NCBI GenBank assembly: GCA_948567375.1
Contig: OX419758.1
Span: forward strand, 12,653,001-12,717,000
Source of the DNA: Lunularia cruciata
Lineage: Eukaryota > Streptophyta > Marchantiopsida > Lunulariales > Lunulariaceae
Length of the DNA stretch: 64,000 nucleotides
Direction of reading: 5' to 3'
Positions 19,222 through 31,960 of this stretch are shown in pieces. A program made the position numbers and the translations under genes. The first letter of the stretch is position 1, and every line of letters starts with the position of its first letter. The notes beneath the pieces are model-generated. The model was given only the letters and a program-made list of their open reading frames with translations, made no database searches and was not told the DNA's origin.

Positions 19222-22200
19222 TCAGCTCAAAACAGGGAAAAGCTTCGCGACCAGCTCTAGAGGGATACTATCCGCAGCATTCTTTCTCAGTACAGGATGA
19301 TTGTCCTCATTCAATGGCAGCACCACCAACTGGAAATAACACACATTGCAGTAAAAAGTTAGGACACTACTAGGCCAGCACAACTTTCATCATATTTTCT
19401 AGCGAGATAGAGCTCACAAGCCAAGTGCCTGTTCATTCGTAAAAAATGGATGATAACCCAATCTGTGGTTTAGATAGACACCAGAAGCGCGTGTAGAAAA
19501 TCTGGAAATGAAGAATTGCCTAGGTAAATTTTCTTCCTGATTGCAGGCACTAGCCCAGGTCAACGACGCTTGAAGACATCAATGATAAAGAGGAAACACA
19601 AACGTTTCCAGCCGCATTCTACTAGTCAACATAATGTTTGCAACAATAATTTATGCTCTAGAAGACAATCCGAATAGCCTTAGCATTGCCCTGTGTTCGA
19701 GAGCGGAACGAGTCTATGGTTCTCTTTGTAAAACACTCCGATTTTGTATACAGAAGATGTATCATACACTCGAAATATCTACGCATCGGATGTTTGCTAG
19801 CTTCTTCTAAATTTCTGAGTACGCATGCAAGCCTTGAGCACTATGGACTCTTTTTAATGACAGCAATAGAAATAGCCAGTCAAATCAGTCCGCTGGTTGC
19901 AGATGTTTTAGTTAACTAACAAGTTCCTACTGACGAGTACAACCTGCTAGAAACTTACTCGACCAATAACGAAGTTCTTGGGATTGCGATGGGGAGTATG
20001 ACAGACGTAAATGGAATCCTCGGACGGATGAAGAGAAGAAGTACTAACGATAATGGATGAAAGTGAAGAAAGAGAAAGGAAAATCCCTTCAGAAGAACTT
20101 TTCATGCGCAGAAAAGAACAAATGCACGCTATTTTTCTGAGAGCGGAACGTGGAAAACTAATGAACACCCGAAATGGGAGGTATAATTGTAGAACCTTTT
20201 TTTAACAGACTACGTACGCACAAAAATAATTCTACGAATATGATATGTAGGAGCGGGAGTAAATTCGGATTTTATCTGAAGAAAATATAACAGACAGGAT
20301 TAAAGTGTATCAAGGAAATAAATGAGTCAATCCAAGGATATTGAGAAATCAGAGCAGAAGCCGGTCGAAGAAAGGGGGATAGAGAACCCACTTAGTGCGG
20401 GACCGAGAACACCCATATGGAAGTAATGAATATGCAAGCATCGATATATGCAATTTGAAGGGAAGGTAACATAAGTAAGGAAATACACAATGGGAGACAA
20501 GTAGAAACGGAAAACGAGATAGAAAACAGGAACGGAAATTGATACATTTCATAAGTGGCACCTGTAGTGAACTAATATGCAGAGGAAGTATCTGGAATTG
20601 AAAGCAGAGGAGAATCATTGAGCGAGTAGGAAGATCTATTCGGAAGCAAAGGGAAAATATAGAGCTAGTAGGAAAACATGGCGGAAGCATGCGCTAAGTA
20701 CGACAAGCACCTTGGCGATCTCTGGAAAAACATCGATTAGTCCTGTGGAAATGACAAACGGAATTGCAACATGCGACTGATAAGAGTAGCAGAAGCGAAA
20801 GAGGTAACAAGAGAAAAAACATCGAGATGAATAGGAAGAGCCGAGAAATAGTATTAGAGGAGTGCTAGAGAATGAGGGAGGTCGTTGAAGGAAAGAGGAG
20901 CAAGTAACGAGTGGGTCCAGAGACAAAAATATATCATATCAGAAGGCCCAAAAATTTAGGAATCTATTAGATGATGCTCATCACCAAGAAACGATCAAAA
21001 CGGACAGATCTCCAAGCACCTTCAGCGGAGCTCAAACATAAGATGGTGGATAATGATGCGTGCTCAAACTATTATGGAATGAGATCAAGTCAAAAGCTTA
21101 AGTGCCTGGATGCACAAAATATTCCCTATGGAATATCAAACTCCTCTAGTACTTGACTTGCATCGTAATGGCAGAAGGAAATCCCACACCGAGAAGGGTA
21201 GAAAAGACGAACGTTTTACCCGAGCCAGAATCCATTAGGAACACGTAATGCAACACGTACGGACTAAGACTGCAATCAACCAGAGCAGGTCGAACAAGCT
21301 CCCAAAAGAGCACACGTGCAGTCTGTCTTCAAGGCAACTGGCTGAAAGCCGAACCAGCAGCAACCAGTGAAATCATGATTCTAGGGATTGTTGACCGAAC
21401 TCAGTGATGTCCGTCAAGACAAAAGGTCGTCTTATCGTGGGTCAAGCGAGTAATGCATGGTATAAACAACAGTACCTCTTGCAGCATCTTGCACCACCCA
21501 AGAAACAATGGACTCAGAAGGTAGGGAAGATGACGAAATGCAACTTTGTCAACAGTGGCTTTAAGACAACAAGAAACCTGTGACCGGAATAGAATGAACG
21601 CTTTCATCCATCGTGTAGACTAGGGACGACATCAGTTGAAGACCCCTTAAATAAAGAGCAGAAGGTATGGCGCACGGCTTGAAGCAGGGGTGAAACTCAG
21701 TGTTCTTGATAAGTGACACACGAATCTGGGAGTAAAAGGAAGCCTTCCAATGAAACTTCAGGCGTAACAGCGCATGGAAATTAGGACCGAATACACTTTA
21801 TGATTGGATAAGATGGTATCGTGATGGGAACACGTAGAAGACGGGTGCCTAGTGATGACAAATGTCAGGAATCGTGCTTCCCCATACTCATTGAACTGGA
21901 TGCAAGATCATCTGCAATAGACCTTGTAGAAATGCATCAATTTACCTTGTAACTCCAGACGAGAGGCGGATGTCAGCGGAGAGTGTCATGGGAGTATTTG
22001 CTAGAGACATGTAAAATTGGCTCTCACCTGGCCTCCTGCGTGACCTTTCTCCAGAGACCACCCGTTGTTCACTTGCTGGTGCTCGATGTACTTGTCAAGG
22101 GACAAACCTTCAACATTTATTGCCTGGCCCGAGCAAAATCAAGACAACTCTTATAATTAGCCATTCGTTCAACCACGTCTTTACCATATGTTCCTGGAGC

Positions 22201-25012
22201 CACAAGGCATGTGGTCCAAAATATTGCGTGCAGGAATATGGAACCTGTTTGCTAAAACAGTCCTATCCCCAAGTAGGACTGAACGAGACGTGACATTGTG
22301 AACAAAGTATGAGACGTAATCCCTTGTACATTTGTATACGAGAACAGAAGCCATTCTGGGAACGGGTTATCCCTTGTATGCGAGTATATAAGGACCACAT
22401 CCTTCGTAGACTCATACTGATAGAAAAATTCTGCCGTAATAGCTGACACTTGTCTGCAAGTACCATATATGAAGCAGCCAAACCCTGAACCGATGCTCTG
22501 CCCAGTGATAAAACCCGGAGCCACGTGCAGCTGTAATAACCAACGAAGCAACTTCTTTTCTCATTTGAAATCTTTGACATAGACTCGTAAACTTTTACCT
22601 CGGCAAGGATCTGGCGGGGGAGCTTCTGATACGTTAGCGACAATACGTGGATGGCGTAGTCCTGAATTGCTTGCTCAAAGCCTGCGCAGATCATGCGTGA
22701 TTATTTGAAGAACGGAATTTTATCCTACAGGTAATTTTCGACGTCGTTCCAAACGTCCTTGGTTAGCTGTGGCAGTATCCCGCTGGCAATATATCTTTCA
22801 AGGGTTAAAAAGCGTGAAGTCATAAAGCGTTAAAGGGTGACACGTCTTGCAGAAGACTTCTCTTACCAGGAACAACCTCCAAAATGTCTCGGTTTCTGTT
22901 GGCTTCATCCCAAAACTCCCGGAATCTGGCAGTCTGCAACCAAGTCTAAGTGAGCCACAGAACTCCCAAAAGGACCGATGTAAAATTTATCCTCCTCAAC
23001 CCCACTTGCAGCATTGATCTCTTTCAAACTTCGAAAGGTCTGCTAGAAAATAGGAAGATATATTTCCGTTGTGCAACAAACATAAATGAAATGCATCCCA
23101 CGTGCCTTGAATTCCAAAGTTATTTATATACATATTGGATAAGAGAAAGCAGAACCCGTTGTAAACAACCCGGTTTCATACCCACGTCTGATCGGACTTA
23201 ACTCTGAACGTAACAGTACAAATCGACATATTTATTTCTACAGTCCAGGAAACCAGAAGAGCCGTGCAGGAAATACGTTGAGTCCATCATTACACAGGAG
23301 CTCGAGGGGAAGAGGGGAAGTTTGGGCTGCGCATGATACCTCCAAGAAGTGTGCGAGGGTCGCAAGGGTCAAGAATGGCTCCTCCATTTGCTAGGTAGAA
23401 ATCGGTCAAGGACAGAACATAGTTACAGAAAACGAGAAATGAAATACGATAGAGCGACAAGCAAAACTTAACATGCGAGTGACTAGGATACGAGCCTCTC
23501 GGGAATCAGGAACATGCAGAGGTTAAAATCCGGGGCTGGGAGTGCCATCAATGCCTGCAAGCACAAAATCACGATTTGGGCTTAGTAATGGTTGTATGAC
23601 GGATGGTGAATCCACGCAGCGATTATTAGACATATTGTACTAACTGCTTCCTAAAATCCTCGATGAGGGGTATTAAGAATAAGATCTATTGGCGTAGGAT
23701 TAAACACAAATATGATCGCAGGAAAAAGAACTGCTGTTCTTACCTTCACGAGGATTCTAGTGATGACATGTACGTTCAGACGGGCTGGCTCGAACTGCAA
23801 GACATCCGGCACTAGAAAGTTACGTAACATCAGCAGGACGAGAGGAAATAAACCAACACTTACCTTTCGATGCAGAATTCAACAGTTCGTTAGGATCTAC
23901 TGCCTTAAAAGGAAACCGAAATGCGTGAACGAACCTGATAAAGACGTAATAAGCACAGATTGGCATCCAAGCTGTAAGTCTGCTGAGTGACCTGCATTTC
24001 GGAGAAGAGAGGAATTAGGTCTGAAAGACTGAAGCCATAACACAGATTATCGCGCATTTTGTACTTCGATGTCCAGTAACGGCCATCCTTGCTCCCCGTA
24101 TGGGGAGCAATCTGCTCCAAGGAGACTGGTCCTGATTTCTCCTTGTCTCTTACTCTATATCAGGACTTAGAATAGGGATTGGTGTGTAGTCCAAGTTCGT
24201 TCCGCTCTCATTCATTCTAATCACCTGTGAAAAACTAAATACATATCACAGGCCAGCAATTTCCTCCAGGTAGCGACCAGTTTCATCACATTCCAGATCT
24301 TTCGCGTTAACTTCGGCATGTTTCGGCTCTTTAATTGCCTATACCATCCCTCCACTAAGATTAGGACCGGACTCATGCTGAGAAGTTTTCCACTACAATT
24401 GCACCTCAGATACGTCACTCCGCTTTCAGCACATATCCTTCTCTGTAGACCGGTGTCATATGATCATCATCAACTGAGCTCCGACCTTCTATTCAATTCA
24501 ACCAGCTAGAATGGCCACAATTCTGATCCTACGCTGAGTGAGAGGTCGCGCTGACATTCTTGTGCACTCCTTTAAACCTTCATTTGAGCTGGAAAACTAT
24601 CTAGTTCTCCTCGCATGACAGATCTTCATTTTGACGTGCGCCTCAGCCTTGAAAGTCTGTCGATTATATTCCTCAAGAGCTTCTCCAACTCCACAAGGTT
24701 TGTTTCCTTCCGCTCGATTCTTTCCTTCGATCTTATCTTAAATTCGTATCCTTTCCTTTATCCTTCCGAAAAGTTTTCAAATAATAAAGGATCCAGAAGA
24801 ACTTCTTCTTCTTGGTTCTATACCATATCGGTAATGAGATCCAAAGAAATGCTAAGGCGAAAACTCCACTGATAAAAGTAACCGAAAAGAGATTGGTAAC
24901 ATACCTGCTCCTGTACATAACTCTCAAGATCCGGTAAGATGTCGGGGTTGTAGGGATTTAGCTGCACCAAGTGCTCAACCGTGATAGGAACTTGCTGCGC
25001 GAGGCCCGGCAT
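19222..25012 (-). CDS. eIF3k: Eukaryotic translation initiation factor 3 subunit K, nine exons
   Basis: Nine exons join into 227 codons, close to the length usual for plant eIF3k. In transcript order: 25012-24905, 23991-23935, 23794-23744, 23554-23492, 23390-23340, 22933-22867, 22681-22599, 22123-22028, 19329-19222 (TGA). All introns are GT-AG. Phases match, with only the exon 6/7 junction splitting a codon. The start is the ATG in CCACCATGCC. Hallmarks are LNPYNPDILPDLE, YSLDANLCLLRLYQ, LMALPAPDFNLCMFLIPER, FREFWDEA, FEQAIQDYA, LSLTYQKLPRQ, IEHQQVNNGW and LPLNEDNHPVLRKN. eIF3k belongs to the CSN8/PSMD8/EIF3K family, a helical-repeat plus winged-helix PCI-like protein of the eIF3 complex that helps load mRNA on the 40S subunit. 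The coding sequence has no defects. Confidence 0.96.
19330..22027 (-). other. eIF3k intron 8 (about 2.7 kb)
   Basis: This is the last and by far the largest intron, bounded by GTGAG next to exon 8 and CCAG before exon 9. The other introns run from 101 to 913 bases. No transposon domain or nested gene is visible. Open frames at 20349-20926 on the minus strand have no recognisable features. Confidence 0.85.
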
Positions 25013-26052
25013 GGTGGAAAAAAACGAAAATTGTTGAGAATAATCGAACGACACGAACGATAGATCGATCGTGAGTTCGATAAAAGGTCAAGAGTCCAAA
25101 ATTTCTCGAGCGGAAGAGGCGTGCTAGAGTTCGATACCTCAAGCTTGGTAACTCGCAATACAGTATTAGGGTTCATGACTGCGGTCCGTCAACCACGCTT
25201 GTAGTCTCCATCAACAGTAGGCCGTAAAGAACCTCGTAAGTTACATATCGCCTGTGGTTGCGGGCAGGTATAGAAGTGCAACTTTTCGACCTAAGGTACC
25301 TCGGGATATCTCAAGTACAGTTTGCTCCACAATCATTCGGTAATTAGTATGGACCAAATAATTGCGTTTAGTGATTTTTGGGGTAAGTAGTGTAGACCAC
25401 ACTCAGTAGGAATTCACATTAATAACGAGTTGAAATAATTAGTGTAGAATCAAACAAAAAGTTTTAGGGTAATATAGCCCATGGAACGAATGAAGCTGTA
25501 AATTTAATTTTTGTTCAACTTAATTTGAACTTAAACTTGGAGGCTACATGTAAAGGTGATAAGCATTCTCTAGACTGAAAGGAAGATTTTGATTTCTGAC
25601 TTTTGAATTGTATGTCATACAAAAAATCCAATAATGCGTCTATATTATTGGTATCTTATGGCAATATTCCCATACTTTTTGCATCGATGGGGCAGATTCT
25701 CTAAAAAGTGAAATTTTAATTCATACCTTAATTTGTGTTCAACATAAAATAGTTATGGAAGTCTATATCGGTGTGGATTAAGTATAAACGCCAATTAAAG
25801 GTCCACACGGAAAAGATTGCGGTTAGATATTACAATTACTCTTATTATATTTTCTCAAATAGAGAGATCAGTTTGAATCTCAAACTCATACTAATATAGA
25901 TTTCAAAACTAGCACTTTGTAATGACGGTATCCAAAGTTAGTATAGTACTTATTTGTAATACTTGTCATAAGGTACCTTATATATGTTCTATATAGTTTT
26001 GATATTTTTAATCACAATTATAATTCCATCTTGATCTCGTATCAAAGTTTTT
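25013..26052 (-). promoter_or_regulatory. Upstream region of eIF3k
   Basis: About 1.04 kb separates the eIF3k start codon from the 3' end of DNMT-PHD copy B. The 200 bases next to the ATG are more GC-rich; the rest is AT-rich. The 5' UTR and core promoter must lie here or in the LTR beyond it. No clear TATA box stands out. Confidence 0.45.
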
Positions 26053-26056
26053 AGTT

Positions 26057-26146
26057 TGTCGTGTGCATATATATCGTTGTCAACATCATACACTATAGAA
26101 GCACAACTTACACATAAGTCATACATAGACTCTAAAGTGCCATAAT
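26057..26146 (-). repeat. Direct repeat R2 at the copy B 3' terminus
   Basis: Homologous to R1 (26592-26700), with about 17 bases missing internally. On the minus strand it runs from TTATGGCACTTTAGAG to CACACGACA. It is followed by AGTT, which recurs beside the 5' LTR. Confidence 0.75.
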
Positions 26147-26591
26147 AATCAGATTGTTTACAACTCTTGAATCCACTCAACTCATATCAGTACTTGTCCT
26201 TCTCTAAACTGCCAACAATTGGGCATTGATTACAATCAAAGCCACACCCACTCTAGCTAAGAGAATCCAGGTGATGCTCGCCGGCCTCTATCCACCATAG
26301 CTAGGAACTCGAATGCTCAACATCAAAGAAGTGAGCTCTCTAGAGCTACACTTCAAAAGTCTACCCCCTGGACTCGAGCAAGTCTAAAACCCTAACGGTC
26401 CCGCTGACGGCACACTTGACGGTGGAAACGGTGCAAAGTGACGGTGGGCCTCACCATGAAGTCAGTATCCTGAACACAAAATCTGACCATTGGAAAGTAG
26501 TCTCTGAGAAACTACTGAAATAACTCTAACTACTATCACTAGAGCTCGAATTTCCAAGCAATCTAGATGTTACACTACAAATGGCATGACA
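26147..26591 (-). repeat. Copy B 3' LTR core (X segment)
   Basis: On the minus strand it begins TGTCATGCCATTTGTAG at 26591 and ends AATCTGATTA. It is visibly diverged from the 5' LTR of the same element (I estimate roughly 85% over the shared part), so the insertion is old. Confidence 0.8.
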
Positions 26592-26700
26592 GTTGTCATG
26601 CGTATATACATCACTACACAACATACATCAATGTCAACATCATACACTATAGAAACACAACTCACACATAAGTCATACATAGACTCTAAAGTGCCATAAT
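26592..26700 (-). repeat. Direct repeat R1 of copy B
   Basis: Lies between the 3' UTR and the LTR core on the minus strand. It matches R1 of copy A in sequence and position. Confidence 0.8.
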
Positions 26701-26866
26701 CGCTCCATAGCTGGCGGTTAGGTCCCTCTAACTCTAGATAGCCATCTACTCCAAGTATATGGTATACCCTATGATGGGCAAAGATCAGGAGGCCAAGTGC
26801 TATGGAGCCCCATCGTTAGTCACATGTCTACAATCTATACCATATAAAGAATGAACTAGCTATAGG

Positions 26867-28170
26867 TCAAGTACATCTAGGACATAACCATTGTCCTTGA
26901 GGAACCACCGTGAGGAGAGGAGTCATACATGCCATATGCCATCCTCTCGAACAACTATCACACACTAACATAATAGTAGCTCCACCAGAAGAGCCACATA
27001 ACATACATCTCAAGCCTGCACGTACAAGTGCCAAGCTTGGATCCACAATACCATCAATGTTTGGGAGGTGGTATGGCACACAATTGTGCACATGATCCTT
27101 CCAACCAACACAATCACGTCCTTCTAACACAAGGACTTCATATGGCAAAACCTCATGCACTCTCAAGATAGTGCGGCCTATCAAAACATCAAGTGTTGTT
27201 GGTGTTTTCTACTATAGATTTACATAGTCTCCTAGATGAAATCAACGGACCAAGGGTCTATAACCTCCTCCTCAAATGGTAGCATAGCGTAAAGTATCTC
27301 TATGTTGAGCAATTGCCAAGTTCTCAAAGGCCATCGGCATCACTCTCCAAAAGATCTCTACCCGTTGAGAACATGCACTCATCCATACATCGGGGTCATC
27401 CAAGTCCAAAACTATAGTAGCATCTCGGCAAATGGCTGCAGGTAAATCTGGATCTCATCCATAGAGTAAAAAGTACGTAGAGAAGGATGTTAAGGAGGCT
27501 TGCCGGCTGAACCGATAGCCCATGGCCAACCAAGGTAACTGGAGATCCCAATCTCCCAACCGGCCTCTCTGCAAACCATACTTTTGCAATCCTCTCTTCA
27601 TTGTCTAAACCACTCTCTCTACTAAGCCATCTGCCTCAGGGTGATCTCAAGATGTAGTACAATGATCAATCAAAGCCTTGTCACACAAGACTTGAAACTC
27701 CCCCAAGAACTCTATACCCTGATCAGTCAAAACCTCAGTTGGTGCACCAAAATGACTAAGAACTCGATCCAAGAACAAGTAAGTTATCCTTTCACTAGAC
27801 TTGTCAGGAAGTGCCACCAACTCAATCCATTTGGAGAAGTGCTCCACCATCACCAAAACATATTGATGATGTCTCACAATCAGCGGTAAAGGTCCAGCAA
27901 AGTCCAAACTCCAACAGTAACCCAATCCTATGATAGGTAATGGGTGTAACTATGGCGTAGGAGTATTGAATGATGCTCTAACTTGGTCATAAACCACACA
28001 TCTGCCAACAAACTATTGTACCTTGGTTTGCATACCGCACCACCAAGAATGACTCTAGAGTGAGCTATATGTATGCTTGACTCCAAAATGTCCTAGCTCC
28101 TCATGAGCATGACGGACCAACTATGGTCTTTGAGATAAAAGGGGTACTACTTGCACTATACCATCCTCCC
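26867..28170 (-). pseudogene. Copy B integrase with C-terminal PHD finger
   Basis: The PHD finger is complete (about 27007-26870): CMLC, CDSC, GWHMAC and WLCPRC are all kept. The DDE region is readable near 27925-27650 (LDFAGPLP, LTDQGIEFLGE). The HHCC zinc region upstream is damaged: the cysteine part is interrupted by stops. A TAG on the minus strand near 27955 stands at the same position as the TAG at 8636 in copy A. Retention of all eight PHD metal ligands in two separate copies shows the finger belongs to the family and is not a chance fusion. Confidence 0.85.
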
Positions 28171-29827
28171 ATACACACAAAAGGTCTTTGCTCTCCAATC
28201 TGAACAGTCTGGCTTGTTGAAGAACACGGTCTCTCTCCTTGGCCCAGTTGTGCCACCAACAATACCAGTGTGAAGTTAGTCCATCACTAAGACATCATCA
28301 TGAATGTCTTGTTGAACTATACCAATATCTTCACTCTCTAGACCTAAAACCTCAATAACTCCTCCTGTATGCGCTGAGAGAGATACCACCAAAGCCGCAA
28401 AAAATATACATAAAAAGGTAGATGCATGCCAACCTGGCACCATCTCCTCATTTGTCTCACCATGCCAACGTGCTCCAGTCTGATCCTGTTTGTTGGGACA
28501 TGAGTTTCTACTCAACCCATCTGCATCACGGTTCACCAGTCTAGGTCTATGAACAACCATGAAATTATACTCTTGTAAAATCAGAGCCCATTGTGCAAGC
28601 TTCCCTAAAAGCTTGGCGGACTTCATCAACCACTTCAGTGGTTAATGATCAATGATGAGAGTGAAGGGGTTACCAAATAGGTAACATTATAAATGTGCTA
28701 TTGCCCAAATTGCTACCAAGCACTCTCCCTCATATGAACTATACTTTGCCTCCGCTGAATTGTTGGAGTGACTAGCATAGGCCACCCCTTCTCCTCATCA
28801 TCATGTTGGATGAGCACCGCTCCAAGCCCCAACATACTCCAATCAGTATGAACCTAAAATGGTCATCCTCTGATTGGTCTCCTTAAAATAGGAGCAGATG
28901 TCAACCTCTCCTTGAGCTCTACAAAAGCTCTCTCCTGCTCATCTCTCCAACACCACTCTTTTGTAAGCTTAGTCAGCTTCTTCAAGGCCTTGGCAATAGC
29001 ACTAAATCCTCTAACATAGCAATAATAGAAGTTTGCCAACCCAAGCAATGCTCGCACTCTACTCATATCCGTAGGCCAAGGAATACATGCAATAGCCTTC
29101 ACCTTGGTCTACTGAACACCAAGTCCTCTAGGATAGATAGTGTGACCCAAATACTCAACTTGCTTGTGGAAGAACCTACACTTCCCAAGAATTTAAGTCC
29201 ATGAGATCTCAACCTCTCAAACACCTCCAACAACTATCTCTCATGCTCCTCCATAGTAGTGTTATAGACCAAAATGTCATCAATATAGCACCAAGAAAAA
29301 TCCAATCTAGCTAGAATCCTATCCATGACCCTTTGGAACTAAGTAGGAGCGTTCTTTAACCCAAATGGTAAGAACCTCCACTGATGTAACACATCCTTAC
29401 TGTGAGGATCAATAGCCCCAAATGTTTTCTTGGACTTATCTTCCTCCCTGATCGGCAATTGATGATATCCCACTCAAAGATCCAAAGTACTAAAGACCTT
29501 TGTATGCCCAATCGCATCAAAAATCTCCTCCGGTGTAGGCATGGCATACCAATCAGCCCTGGTCTATCGGTTGATAGGACGGTAATCTCCACACATCCGC
29601 CTATCTATGTAGTTGCCATGCATATCCTTCTTGGTTAGCATCAATATTGCTAATGCATACTCTCCATGTGAAATCTCTACCAAACCAACCTCAAAAAGGT
29701 CACTACTCCCACTCTGAATCAATGTCCTCTCCATATCATTATATTGATAAGGACACCGGAAAACTAATGTATCGCTAGTCAGCTCAATTCATATACCATG
29801 TCCCTTCAGAGCACCCAAATCCTTCAT
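28171..29827 (-). pseudogene. Copy B reverse transcriptase and RNase H
   Basis: Homologous to 6750-8441. The catalytic YIDD is retained at about 29287-29276. Other blocks are readable: FLPFGLKNAP as a decayed match near 29370, the RNase H linker at 29102-28863, and the C-terminal RNase H at 28629-28500 ending in DADGLSR. Stops and frame changes are scattered through it, mostly CAG to TAG and TGG to TAG types, so the segment cannot be functional. Confidence 0.85.
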
Positions 29828-30290
29828 ATTGAAAGCAAAACAACTAGTGTGGCTCCTCAAGAACCTCTATACCCTCCGTCTTTCCTCTCCAATAAGCTTG
29901 GGTCCAAGATTTGGCTCCCAAGTATCCTTTGTAACTATAGTAGGAGTGGAAGATGTCCTGACTAGCTGCTACACTGGGCCCTTGGGAGCAATAGTGTCAT
30001 GCTCCCGACCACTAGAGGTCCCAACCTTTGTGTGAAAAACTCCCTCCACTCTGGTTGCAAGCTCCACACATCCTCTAGCTGCATCCCAAGTGGACCAAGA
30101 AAGTAATCCAAGTAGCTCATGCTCACCTAGATGGACTCCAAGTAGACTTCTCTCCCTAGTAGCTATTTGGTTGTGTCCCAAGAATACAATTTCCACTCGG
30201 TCTATCACTCCCAACATGTGCTTGAATCATCTTGATAGGCACAAGGCTCACAAGTGTCCGAGTGGTGATGCCTATCAAGCGCATCCTAAG
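29828..30290 (-). pseudogene. Copy B linker between methyltransferase and RT
   Basis: Matches 6301-6749 of copy A, including the GVHLGEHELLGL-type repeat (about 30160-30100). It carries a TAG on the minus strand near 29970 at the position of the TAG at 6606 in copy A. Confidence 0.6.
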
Positions 30291-30797
30291 CTACTCTGCC
30301 AAGCCAAGGCTCACAATCTAGGTCAAACAGTTCAGGTCCATAGCCTGACCAAACACCTGACACTTGGATGCCTCTAACACTGCTGGAATAGCGGTAATAC
30401 CGGTGCAAAAACCTATTGCCCGCTCTCTCATCAGTGTTGGGCTCCACCAATTGCTATAATTGTGAGTCTCAAACAAGTCCAGGTCCTCCCTCTCAAAAAG
30501 CATGAGAGCTTAGGAAATTCATGAGTGTGAGAAATACTGCTCTAGGCTATCCAACTAGGTTCACCACTGCCATAGGTGACCTATCAGCCACTACCATTGT
30601 TTGAGATTGACGCCCAACATCCAAGATATCATCAACAAGGATTTTGTCAAGTTGTTGAATCCCATCATAAGCATGTTGTAGAACCTCTCTGGGTAAGAGG
30701 TTCGTCTACCAAAGACAAAGATGATGAGCTCATGATCCCACTCTGGCTCGATCTAACAGTATAGTAGGTCCCATCCAAGAATGGACCTGATGTGTAC
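30291..30797 (-). pseudogene. Copy B methyltransferase, C-terminal half
   Basis: Carries the part after the solo-LTR insertion. The motif VIII region (ARVGS..., then LW*TN) is near 30755-30695. Then follow VVVADRSP, a decayed FPT region, and the motif X-like end near 30380-30300. The residue that is Cys (TGT) in copy A is His (CAT) here, so an ancestral CGT Arg decayed on opposite strands. A TGA on the minus strand near 30496 is shared with copy A (6081). Confidence 0.75.
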
Positions 30798-31489
30798 TGT
30801 GAGCCGGCTTGTCTCTCACTCAGGGTGAACCTCTGATGGCTATTATGGTAGCGCACCATGGACTAAGAAGGCAAGGAACCCCAACTCCATCATACTCCTC
30901 CAAGGCTAACACTCCAAGACTCAAGACATTGCTCACTAGAGAACTCAATGAGAGAGAGATAGTTGCAAATGAAAGGATGTTGAGTACCTCCTCACCCCTT
31001 GTTTATATAGTGATGAAATAGTTACGTACCAAAGTTGCTAAATACCGTAGTAACTCAAGTTACTAGACTAAAAGTCAAATAAAGTCAAAAAGCAAAAAGG
31101 AATATCCATTCACATGGGCATATTCCCCTAAGCATGTGATCTTATCTTGACCCAACCACTAAGTCAAGGATTCCTTCACATGGGCTATCCTTGGACTAAA
31201 GAAGAATCCAAAACAAAAAGGCTTGCGGGCCCAAGAGTTCTCAACTCTTTCCTCAAAGCCAAACACCTAGGAATAATACCTAGTCAACACACTAAAATCC
31301 AAAATAGTGGTGCTCATCTTTTCTACTTCCTCTAAAGTAAGGTCCCATCTATCTTAGCTATGACTAACTTTAGCTAACCATGACTAATATAGAACCATCC
31401 TTTATCTCTATATAAATAATATCTCTTAAGTACTTGTAATACCAAGCTAAATATCACAATACCACACACATGCACAAATGGGTGTTACA
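30798..31489 (-). mobile_element. Solo LTR of family E inside the copy B methyltransferase
   Basis: On the minus strand it starts TGTAACACCCATTTGTG at 31489 and ends GGCTCACA at 30798, giving TG...CA termini and 692 bp. It matches the LTRs at 54387-55079 and 46589/50463-51095. The flanks are GTAC on the left and ATAC on the right, a 4-base target duplication with one mismatch. Removing it would restore alignment with copy A at position 5782. Only the LTR remains, as after LTR-LTR recombination. Confidence 0.88.
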
Positions 31490-31960
31490 ATACTTGCCAC
31501 CACTTTGGTGCAAGAATCACCCATAAAAGGAATATTCTCTAGAAGGTAAGCTAGTGAAACGGATTGATGAACATGGAGATGTCATAGTATATGTAACATC
31601 TCCCAAAACACACCAGACCAAGGATCTTGAAGACCCAAACCTATACCAACATGTGTATGTCCTTGACATGGCCATCCAAAAATCACCAAGTAAATAGGCC
31701 CATGTCTCTCTAGATCATGCGCCCCTAGTTAGGAAATGTCTACTGGTAGGGCCTTCTAGTAACCTCCAACTACTAACATTGGTAATAACTCCGGATATTG
31801 ATAAGCCAAGTGTGCCACATGATGTAGAGAGACTCACCTAGCAGTCTAATCTCTTTCTACATACAAGTACCTTTGTACTCGTATACCTGCCTATAATACC
31901 ACAGCTAGTCCGGTGCTAATCCCACCAAACAACTCCAATATACATATCTCCTCTATTGGT
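31490..31960 (-). pseudogene. Copy B methyltransferase, N-terminal half
   Basis: Motif I (LELFGGISTGLA) is preserved near 31940-31900, as is GIRVQRYLYVERD. Motif IV GWPCQGH is intact near 31675-31650, and WSGVFWEML follows. Motif VI has become ENI. A TAG stands at the position of the TAA at 5514 in copy A. Where copy A has stops at 5643 and 5787, copy B keeps Gln codons. Confidence 0.8.
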
